From NCBI RefSeq assembly GCF_000013185.1, contig NC_007984.1, forward strand, positions 633,475 through 657,575: a DNA stretch of 24,101 nt, given 5' to 3'. This DNA is from Baumannia cicadellinicola str. Hc (Homalodisca coagulata). Its GTDB lineage: Bacteria > Pseudomonadota > Gammaproteobacteria > Enterobacterales > Enterobacteriaceae. The position numbers and the translations under genes are program-made. The notes beneath the pieces were generated by a model. That model saw nothing but the letters and a program-made list of their open reading frames with translations. It was not told the DNA's origin and did no database searches. Below, one piece after another: positions 18,546 through 24,101 of this stretch (within the stretch, counting starts at the first letter, position 1; each line of letters starts with the position of its first letter).

Positions 18546-18623
18546 AAAAAAAGTAAGAAAATAAGCTAAAATTAGTACTAATAACTATTCTTTATCAATG
18601 AATTAAAAATTAATTTAATATCT

Positions 18624-18649
18624 ATTGGTTAACAGAAAACCAATTTTTT
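18624..18649 (+). terminator. Rho-independent terminator after folB
   Basis: ATTGGTT (18624-18630) pairs perfectly with AACCAAT (18638-18644) around a seven-base loop and runs into six T (18644-18649). It closes the tsaD-folB unit 79 bases after the folB stop and 35 bases before uppP, so uppP would need its own promoter or read-through. Confidence 0.72.
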
Positions 18650-18683
18650 ATAAGCTTTTTTATTCTGTTGAGGCGTATCTTAT

Positions 18684-19511
18684 ATGGTAGATATATACGG
18701 GTTAGTAGTAGCATTAATTCTTGGTATAGTAGAAGGCTTAACCGAATTTTTACCTGTATCCTCTACAGGACATATGATATTAGTTAGTTATATGCTTGGT
18801 TTTAATAACGATAAGACTAAAATATTTGAAGTATTAATACAATTAGGTTCAATTTTAGCTGTTATTATTATTTGTAAACAGAGATGGTTTTTGCTGTTTG
18901 GTCTTAATTTGAAGAAATGGGAAATTTATCAACATAATATTAATCATGGAAGTAGATTACATCTGTATCATATCATATTAGGTCTAATACCATCTAGTAT
19001 ATTAGGATTGATGTTTTACGAACAAATAAAATCCTTTTTTGAACCTAAATATGTAATGTACTCATTAATTTTAGGTAGTTTATTACTGCTCATTAGTCAA
19101 TTAATTCATGATAAAAAACCTCGAGCTACTTGTATCGATGATATTAGTTATTTACAGGCTTTTTTAATTGGTTGCTTTCAATGTTTTGCACTACTACCTG
19201 GGTTTTCACGTAGTGGTGCTACTATTAGTGGGGGTATGCTAGTAGGAGTAAGTAGTGATGCTGCTTTTGAGTTTTCCTTTCTTCTAGCAGTACCTATGAT
19301 ATTTGGAGCAACAATACTAGATTTATATAGACATCTACCTGTACTATCTTTAGATGATATACCAATGTTTATTATCGGTTTTATTACTGCATTTCTTGTT
19401 GCACTAATTACTATTAAATTATTTTGGCGTATAATCAAGGGTATGTCTTTTATACCGTTTGTTCTTTATCGTTTTCTGCTAGTGATAGTTTTCTACTTAA
19501 TTTTAATCTAA
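18684..19511 (+). CDS. uppP: Undecaprenyl-diphosphate phosphatase
   Basis: UppP (BacA) dephosphorylates undecaprenyl diphosphate, regenerating the lipid carrier for peptidoglycan and other envelope polymers; it is a polytopic inner-membrane protein. The 275 residues (E. coli 273) contain the two signatures: [15 protein letters not shown] (17-31, with the catalytic Glu and His) and [13 protein letters not shown] (around 170-183, with the key Arg). Several hydrophobic segments span the rest. ATG at 18684 has GAGG about 11 bases upstream. It converges with cca, as in E. coli. Confidence 0.96.
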   Translation: MVDIYGLVVALILGIVEGLTEFLPVSSTGHMILVSYMLGFNNDKTKIFEVLIQLGSILAVIIICKQRWFLLFGLNLKKWEIYQHNINHGSRLHLYHIILGLIPSSILGLMFYEQIKSFFEPKYVMYSLILGSLLLLISQLIHDKKPRATCIDDISYLQAFLIGCFQCFALLPGFSRSGATISGGMLVGVSSDAAFEFSFLLAVPMIFGATILDLYRHLPVLSLDDIPMFIIGFITAFLVALITIKLFWRIIKGMSFIPFVLYRFLLVIVFYLILI

Positions 19512-19548
19512 ACGTAAATTTATGGTAATATACATATAAGATAATTTA

Positions 19549-19569
19549 TTCTATTCGCTCAGAATAGAA
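19549..19569. terminator. Bidirectional hairpin between uppP and cca
   Basis: TTCTATTC (19549-19556) and GAATAGAA (19562-19569) form a perfect eight-pair stem with a five-base loop, in the 65-base gap between convergent stops. There is no strong U run on either side, but the position suggests a shared terminator or 3'-end protector. Confidence 0.5.
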
Positions 19570-19576
19570 GATGATA

Positions 19577-20815
19577 CTACTGTTGTTTTGATTCATAGTT
19601 TTGCTGCTTCCATGTTGCTATCGCTTGTTGACGATACTGACGTAATTTTTCGCCAATTTTATTGCCTGTTAAGTTATGACTAATCACTTGGCATGGCATG
19701 ATAGAAGATGCAATACGATAGGCTTCACGTATAAATTGGCCTGGTTTATAAAAATGATTTTCGTAACCGGCGCGACCGCGTGCATCAGCTTCACTAATAA
19801 TTATAATCTGTTCTAGCCGTTCAGGACGACGCCAAACATCAATAGCGTAAAATAATTTAATTAATGTTTTTGGCTTAAGCTTAACTGCATAGTGTAGTAA
19901 ATCATGATACTCAGTAACTATGATAGCTAAATTACGTATTGAATTAGGTACCCGTAACCGCTGGCATAAAGACTGAACCAACGGTATTCCAGCAGGTCCG
20001 TGCCCATGATGACTAGGCCAATGATCACGTGGAGTTAATCCTTTACCTATATCATGACACAGTGATGCAAAGCGAACTGCGATACTATCTGATAATCGTG
20101 CCGCCATTGCTACTGTCATCATAGTATGAATACCAGTATCAATCTCTGGATGCCATTTAGCTGGTGCAGGTACCCCAAATAGAGCATCAATTTCTGGAAA
20201 TAAAGTCTTTAGAGCTCCACAATCGCGTAAAACTTGGAAATATATTTGTGGATCACGTGTTGCTAGTGCTTTTTCGGTCTCTTTCCATATACGTTCCGGC
20301 GATAAAAGTGGTAACTCACTAATCATATGCTGCATCATTAACCTAGTCTCTGGGACAATACGAAAATTAAGGTACGCAAGCTGTGCTGCAAATCGTGCTA
20401 CCCTTAATACACGTAGTGGATCTTCGCAAAAAGCTTCAGATACATGACGAAGCCAGCGTTGATTAAGATCACGCTGACCATTATAGGGATCAATTAATGA
20501 TCCATTTTCATCACATGCAATCGCATTGATAGTTAAATCACGACGTTTTAAATCTTCTTCTAGAGTAATCTCTGACGAAGCTTTATATGTAAAGCCAGTA
20601 TATCCACCTGTTGCGGACTTTTTTTCAATACGTGCTAATGCATATTCTTCGTGACTTTTAGGGTGCAGAAAAACAGGAAAATCTTTTCCTACTTGTTGGT
20701 ATCCTGCTTTCAGCATATCTTGTAATGTTGTACCAATAACTACCCAATCCCGTTCTTTAACGGGAATTTGCAATAACCTGTCACGTACGGCGCCACCTAC
20801 TAGATACTTTTTCAA
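19577..20815 (-). CDS. cca: CCA-adding tRNA nucleotidyltransferase (multifunctional Cca)
   Basis: Cca adds or repairs the 3' CCA of tRNAs without a template. It is the same length as E. coli Cca (412) and collinear. It has the nucleotide-binding start [11 protein letters not shown] (5-15), RRDLTINA (the base-recognition region), [14 protein letters not shown], and an HD domain with LCHDIGKG and HGHGPAG, so the phosphatase/phosphodiesterase region is kept. The start is TTG at 20815 (MKKYLVGG). The catalytic acidic pair after PVK reads Glu-Arg-Asp (21-23), where E. coli has Asp-Arg-Asp. The gene should be essential here because the tRNAs in this window do not encode CCA. Confidence 0.97.
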   Translation of the reverse strand: MKKYLVGGAVRDRLLQIPVKERDWVVIGTTLQDMLKAGYQQVGKDFPVFLHPKSHEEYALARIEKKSATGGYTGFTYKASSEITLEEDLKRRDLTINAIACDENGSLIDPYNGQRDLNQRWLRHVSEAFCEDPLRVLRVARFAAQLAYLNFRIVPETRLMMQHMISELPLLSPERIWKETEKALATRDPQIYFQVLRDCGALKTLFPEIDALFGVPAPAKWHPEIDTGIHTMMTVAMAARLSDSIAVRFASLCHDIGKGLTPRDHWPSHHGHGPAGIPLVQSLCQRLRVPNSIRNLAIIVTEYHDLLHYAVKLKPKTLIKLFYAIDVWRRPERLEQIIIISEADARGRAGYENHFYKPGQFIREAYRIASSIMPCQVISHNLTGNKIGEKLRQYRQQAIATWKQQNYESKQQ

Positions 20816-20873
20816 CTTTATCTCTCTAAGTATAGTCGTCGTATCCCCACCATGGTGATAATAGATACATAAG

Positions 20874-20891
20874 AGCCTAATATTTTAGGCT
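20874..20891. repeat. Perfect 7-bp hairpin upstream of cca
   Basis: AGCCTAA (20874-20880) and TTAGGCT (20885-20891) flank a four-base loop. It lies 58 bases before the cca start. A 10-base perfect palindrome, CACCATGGTG (20848-20857), lies between it and cca, so the cca leader would carry two structures. Confidence 0.5.
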
Positions 20892-21115
20892 ATGTAGAAT
20901 TACTTACTTTAATAGCAATAGCTTGACAGCTATATAGCACTACTAACTATTGGTATTAGAGTTTGCTATATGATCTTTATATTTAATTCTTCTTACCATG
21001 TAATAGAAAATATAATTTTTATTATATATGGTTAAGATAACATCTGTAAATTTAAGCAAGCAAATCTTAGTAAGTTCATCCTAAATGACAAATCAAATTT
21101 TTCATTGAGTTAATA

Positions 21116-21144
21116 ACTAGAGGGGAATTATATTTACCTCTAGT
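21116..21144. repeat. 8-bp inverted repeat with extended stem
   Basis: ACTAGAGG (21116-21123) and CCTCTAGT (21137-21144) are exact inverted repeats. After one mismatch the stem can continue with three inner pairs to a five-base loop. No U tract follows directly. Confidence 0.5.
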
Positions 21145-21173
21145 AAGTAAAGTTTTTAGGAAATTAATCTAGA

Positions 21174-21192
21174 GTACCTTAAATTAAGGTAC
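21174..21192. repeat. 19-base palindrome
   Basis: GTACCTTAAATTAAGGTAC reads the same on both strands except for its central base. It could be a hairpin or a dimeric protein-binding site. The motif GGTACGTA at its right edge recurs near 21340. Confidence 0.5.
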
Positions 21193-21542
21193 GTACGATA
21201 TAACTTAATACTCTTGGTTTTATATTATCCATAACAACATTTTTTGAGTGATAAAAATAATCATTTCCGTACGTTTGTAATCTTATTACGAACTATAATC
21301 TCCAGAAAATCGGAATATTCTTCTAATGAAAGTTTTCTTAGGTACGTAGAAACCACCCTTCCTTACTATATTTATCACTTCTATGTTTAATTGCAGCTAA
21401 TTCATGTTTTACTGAGATAATCCTTAATGTAATGTCAAAGTATGGTGCAAGTATGGTAGTTGTAAATTTTACTAAAAGTATATATATATATTGTACTATT
21501 TATGTATAAATTTAAATATATTTAGTTTAATGAGCAAAAAGT

Positions 21543-21551
21543 TGTTATAAT
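21543..21551 (+). promoter_or_regulatory. Extended -10 promoter candidate of ribB
   Basis: TGT directly before TATAAT (21546-21551) forms an extended -10 element; the -35 position is poor, as is common with this class. Transcription would begin near 21558 and give a leader of about 135 bases carrying the hairpin at 21573-21590. Confidence 0.4.
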
Positions 21552-21572
21552 ATAGTTAATTATATTTTAGTT

Positions 21573-21590
21573 GTTAGATCATTATCTAAC
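21573..21590 (+). repeat. Hairpin in the ribB leader
   Basis: GTTAGAT (21573-21579) and ATCTAAC (21584-21590) pair perfectly around a four-base loop, soon after the predicted transcription start. It is not an FMN riboswitch core. Confidence 0.5.
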
Positions 21591-21693
21591 CTATTAATTA
21601 TTGGTGATTTTTCGGTCTGTTTATTCAATCGAATTATACTGACTTTGGTTCTAGTAATCTATTTATATTGATTGCGAGGTTTATATTCTTCTA

Positions 21694-22329
21694 ATGAATC
21701 AGATAATTTTTTCCCAATTTGGGACACCTATAGAACGCGTAGAAATAGCACTTCAAGCCTTACGTCATGGTCGTGGCGTATTAGTACTAGATAATGAAGA
21801 TCGTGAAAATGAAGGTGATATGATTTTCGCTGCCGAAAAGATGACTATTGAACAAATGGCATTAGCCATCCGATATGGTAGTGGTATTATATGTTTATGT
21901 TTAACAGAAGAGCGACGTCAACAGCTTGAATTACCAATGATGGTCGAACATAATACTAGCCACTATCAAACAGCATTTACTGTGACAATAGAAGCTGCTG
22001 AAGGAGTTACTACTGGTGTTTCGGCGGCGGATAGAATAACGACTATTCGTACAGCAATAAAAAATGATGCTATACCAGAAGATTTAAACCGTCCAGGACA
22101 TGTATTTCCTTTACTCGCTCAACCAGGTGGAGTACTAAACCGTGGAGGTCATACTGAAGCGGCTATTGATTTAACTTTACTTGCTGGTCTTAAGCCAGCT
22201 GGCGTGCTATGCGAAGTAACTAATGAAGATGGTAGTATGGCGCGAGCACTAGAAATTATTGCTTTTAGCAATCAACATAATATGCCAGTACTGACAATAA
22301 ACGACTTAGTCGCTTATAGATCTAGATAA
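21694..22329 (+). CDS. ribB: 3,4-dihydroxy-2-butanone 4-phosphate synthase
   Basis: RibB converts ribulose 5-phosphate to the four-carbon unit of riboflavin and formate. The product has 211 residues (E. coli 217), without the RibA fusion seen in other lineages. It has the acidic metal/substrate loop [12 protein letters not shown] (32-43), [34 protein letters not shown], and [11 protein letters not shown] with the catalytic His. ATG at 21694 gives a match to the E. coli N-terminus, but the nearest purine-rich site (GAGG) is about 14 bases away, so initiation may be weak. It stands alone between long spacers. The E. coli FMN-responsive leader is not recognisable here, suggesting loss of feedback control. 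Confidence 0.97.
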   Translation: MNQIIFSQFGTPIERVEIALQALRHGRGVLVLDNEDRENEGDMIFAAEKMTIEQMALAIRYGSGIICLCLTEERRQQLELPMMVEHNTSHYQTAFTVTIEAAEGVTTGVSAADRITTIRTAIKNDAIPEDLNRPGHVFPLLAQPGGVLNRGGHTEAAIDLTLLAGLKPAGVLCEVTNEDGSMARALEIIAFSNQHNMPVLTINDLVAYRSR

Positions 22330-22493
22330 ATCTTGTTGTAGTAGCTTAAATAACTTACATTCAACTTACTAAAACTTAGTTTAATCAGGCTTTTATTAGA
22401 TTATTAATCAAATTTCATTTGCATAGAATATATTTCTACTAGGAATTTCGTACTAATCAGAGTAAATAATTAAGCATAAAATAGTAAGATTAT

Positions 22494-23243
22494 CTATTGT
22501 GTAAAATGAGACTGAGATTCGTATTTTGTTACTTCTATATTAAGCTCATGTAATTTCTTTTTCATAAGAACATGACAGTGTTCTGTTAATTGGCGTACTT
22601 GTACCTTACTGTTATTATATTTTTGTGTATTTATAGGCGATAGCATTTCAATAATAACAATCCCATTAGACCAACGGTTTAGCTTAATCTTATTAGTAGT
22701 ATTAGAAATACAAATAGGCACTATCGGTATTTTTGCTGTGATAGCAGCATAAAAAGCTCCAGTTTTGAATGGTAGTAGTCCTCGTCCTCTATTACGTGTT
22801 CCCTCTGGAAAAATCCAAATAGATATATTTCGCTTTTTCATATGATGTATAAACTGAATTAGTTTATGATAGGAGTGCATAAGCTGGTCACGATTAATAA
22901 GTAAGTTACCAGTTAGCCAATAAAGTTGGCCAAATAGCGGGATCCAGAGTATGCTTTTTTTCCCTACTGTAACTGTTCGTGGTTGTACTATATAAGAAAC
23001 AGTTACCATATCATAATAGTTTTGATGATTAGCGATATAAAGGCAATTTAGCGGTACATCTTGTTTATTAGTAAGGCGTATTTTAAGCTTAATGCCCAAA
23101 ATAGGCGCCATACTACCAAATAAGCGACCGAATGTAGCAACATGCTTAGGATTACGTGGATTAAATAAACAATATATTAAACCAAATAAACAAATTATTA
23201 TAGATAATAATGTTATTAATACTATACGGACAATAGCTAACAC
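22494..23243 (-). CDS. plsC: 1-acyl-sn-glycerol-3-phosphate acyltransferase
   Basis: PlsC acylates lysophosphatidic acid to phosphatidic acid at the inner membrane, the branch point for all phospholipids, upstream of the PgpA step. The product is 249 residues (E. coli 245). An N-terminal hydrophobic segment (about 6-27) is followed by the catalytic NHQNYYD (His73, Asp78) and the substrate motif FPEGTR (145-150), plus LLPFKTGAF and VPICIS. The start is GTG at 23243, decided by a strong GAGGT ribosome-binding site ending four bases upstream. The plsY gene that borders folB in E. coli is absent here, so the first acyl transfer must be supplied from elsewhere. Confidence 0.96.
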   Translation of the reverse strand: MLAIVRIVLITLLSIIICLFGLIYCLFNPRNPKHVATFGRLFGSMAPILGIKLKIRLTNKQDVPLNCLYIANHQNYYDMVTVSYIVQPRTVTVGKKSILWIPLFGQLYWLTGNLLINRDQLMHSYHKLIQFIHHMKKRNISIWIFPEGTRNRGRGLLPFKTGAFYAAITAKIPIVPICISNTTNKIKLNRWSNGIVIIEMLSPINTQKYNNSKVQVRQLTEHCHVLMKKKLHELNIEVTKYESQSHFTQ

Positions 23244-23268
23244 GACTACCTCTTTTTTTATTTTAAAT

Positions 23269-23306
23269 ATTACTGATTAGTATCTCTTTTTTTGCTCATC
23301 AGTAAT
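23269..23306. repeat. 9-bp inverted repeat upstream of plsC
   Basis: ATTACTGAT (23269-23277) and ATCAGTAAT (23298-23306) are exact inverted repeats separated by 20 bases. It lies between holD and plsC, about 25 bases before the plsC start, and could be a leader stem-loop or an operator. A weak holD terminator is possible, but no U run follows. Confidence 0.5.
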
Positions 23307-23488
23307 TAATCTAAATTCAAACTTTATTAGCAATAACTTATCTAATAGACCTATTAGAAGAGATTTATCTTGAATACTTTAATAACCTAGATAGATATCT
23401 CATTGATTATGTTATTATGTAGTATAACAATTAAATTGTAGAATCATTAAATTAAGTTATACTTTACTAATAATATTATTACAATTCA

Positions 23489-23896
23489 CTAAGAAAGATA
23501 TTGTTGATAATTCATGATTTGACGCCATAGATCACGTTTAGCTACAGCATTATTCCGTAGTACCGACAATGAAGGAGTAAATAAAGAGATACCCTTAAAA
23601 TTACGGATGGCTATTACACCTAACCACCAACAGTGGTAAAATGAGTATTTAGGTAACATCATTACTTGTTTACTAGTTATCATGAATAACTGTTCGGGTA
23701 TAAGTGCCATACTACGTATTACATCGGATATAAGCGGGTGATTAATAAGTGGTAGCTGATCTGCAACTAGTAACCAGCGAATTTTCGCAGGAGGTAGCAC
23801 AACTAATTCTTCTTTGCTGTGTAACACAGGAGGATACCGTAGTATCCATTGTATGATACCTAACTGTTTAACATAATTGTTGATATTGTTAACCAT
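23489..23896 (-). CDS. holD: DNA polymerase III psi subunit
   Basis: HolD (psi) links the clamp loader to HolC and thus to single-strand-binding protein during replication. The product is 135 residues (E. coli 137), and similarity, though moderate as usual for this family, is spread along the length: LGIIQWILRYPPVL near the N-terminus, LPLINHPLISDVIRSM in the middle and LRNNAVAKRDLWRQI near the C-terminus. ATG at 23896 is preceded by GGA at short spacing. Its first bases overlap the end of an upstream frame by eight bases. The E. coli partner rimI does not follow. Retention of a dispensable clamp-loader subunit in a reduced genome is notable. Confidence 0.85.
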   Translation of the reverse strand: MVNNINNYVKQLGIIQWILRYPPVLHSKEELVVLPPAKIRWLLVADQLPLINHPLISDVIRSMALIPEQLFMITSKQVMMLPKYSFYHCWWLGVIAIRNFKGISLFTPSLSVLRNNAVAKRDLWRQIMNYQQYLS

Positions 23897-24101
23897 TGTT
23901 CCGCTGAGTACGGAAACTATGACGGCTTACACGACGCTCACGAACTTCTGATACTCCCCTATTCCCTATACGTTTTTCATGAACTAGATTACTACGACGA
24001 ATACCATAACGTTCAACACATCGTGCTGATGATGCTTCATCGAACAGTTGTAGATTAATAGGCTTATTCATAATACGAGTACGGGTAAAATGAGATAAAA
24101 T
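23889..24101 (-). CDS. Unrecognised Arg-rich reading frame, partial at window end
   Basis: The minus-strand frame is open from the window edge to TAA at 23889-23891 and overlaps holD by eight bases. A Met codon at 24071 would give 60 residues, but it has no ribosome-binding site and the frame stays open for ten more codons to the edge, so this is more likely the C-terminal tail of a longer protein. Twelve of the 60 residues are Arg, mostly CGT, the clustered basic residues (ERYGIRRS, VRERRVSRHS) suggesting nucleic-acid contact. AT-rich third positions are typical of coding here. I do not recognise the family; a chance open frame is the alternative. Confidence 0.35.
   Translation of the reverse strand: MLSHFTRTRIMNKPINLQLFDEASSARCVERYGIRRSNLVHEKRIGNRGVSEVRERRVSRHSFRTQRNNG

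Larger units (their letters stand above)
20816..21693. other. 878-base non-coding region rich in palindromes
   Basis: Between the divergent cca and ribB genes no frame longer than a few codons resembles a known protein, and no RNase P, tmRNA or 4.5S RNA core is visible. It holds perfect or near-perfect inverted repeats at 20848-20857, 20874-20891, 21116-21144, 21174-21192, 21273-21293 and 21573-21590. It also holds a TA repeat (21479-21491) and a direct repeat of AAGTATGGT (21438-21446 and 21449-21457). The ribB promoter candidate is near its right end. It may be the remains of lost genes, long leaders, or a structured locus of another kind. Confidence 0.7.

Noticed and set aside
20923..20951. 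Perfect TTGACA hexamer suggesting a promoter for an unknown transcript
   Set aside because: No acceptable -10 hexamer at 16-18 bases (ACTATT at 17) and no gene or conserved RNA follows it.
20816..21693. Possible replication origin (a TTATCCATA at 21225-21233 like a DnaA box, a GATCTTTATATTT at 20972-20984 like an AT-rich 13-mer, high A/T)
   Set aside because: Only one box, with a mismatch, and the 13-mer has two mismatches; such matches are expected by chance in this composition and the flanking genes are not those of oriC in E. coli.
22330..22493. Terminator or small gene between ribB and plsC
   Set aside because: Only a weak five-pair stem (ACTAA/TTAGT near 22368) and no U run or open frame; nothing firm to annotate.

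Overview
The window looks like part of the reduced, AT-rich chromosome of an insect-associated gammaproteobacterial (Enterobacterales) endosymbiont. Nearly every protein aligns from memory with an E. coli counterpart. Several spacers are decayed, long A/T homopolymers lie inside intact genes, a tRNA relic is present, tRNA 3' CCA ends are not encoded, and gene order follows E. coli segments with the intervening genes removed. The vitamin and cofactor genes (thiL, nadB, nadK, folB, ribB) fit a nutritional symbiont of the Baumannia type. That genus assignment is inference; no 16S or other decisive marker lies here.

Layout. 1-5.9 kb, plus strand: the 3' part of thiL, then pgpA, tamA and tamB. 5.9-9.5 kb, minus strand: ppa, a tRNA-Pro relic lacking its anticodon arm, proS, tRNA-Leu(CAA) and nadK. 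grpE runs divergently from nadK behind a heat-shock (sigma-32) type promoter. 10.2-12.6 kb, minus strand: ung and nadB. 12.7-16.9 kb, minus strand: tRNA-Ile(CAU), rpoD, dnaG and rpsU, the macromolecular-synthesis operon with the E. coli neighbour tRNA. 17.1-20.8 kb: tsaD, folB and uppP on plus and cca on minus, as in E. coli but without plsY and the ttd genes. 20.8-21.7 kb: an 878-base non-coding region rich in palindromes. 21.7-24.1 kb: ribB on plus, then plsC, holD and an unrecognised Arg-rich reading frame on minus that runs off the end.

Functions group into information processing (rpoD, dnaG, holD, rpsU, proS, cca, tsaD, ung, grpE), envelope and phospholipid work (pgpA, plsC, uppP, tamA/tamB) and cofactor supply (thiL, nadB, nadK, folB, ribB), plus ppa, which pulls biosynthetic reactions forward. 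cca is directly relevant to its neighbours, because both intact tRNAs here end in CTA rather than CCA.

I see no CRISPR array, insertion sequence, prophage or clearly new multi-gene system. The points most worth a second look are: the tRNA-Pro relic; TamB with its middle section missing; an Asp-to-Glu change at a catalytic position of Cca; the grpE heat-shock promoter overlapping the nadK ribosome-binding site; a possible relic of the rpoD heat-shock promoter inside dnaG; displaced start codons at pgpA and tsaD; and a long ribB leader with no recognisable FMN riboswitch. Comparisons with E. coli sequences are from memory and need alignment to confirm.
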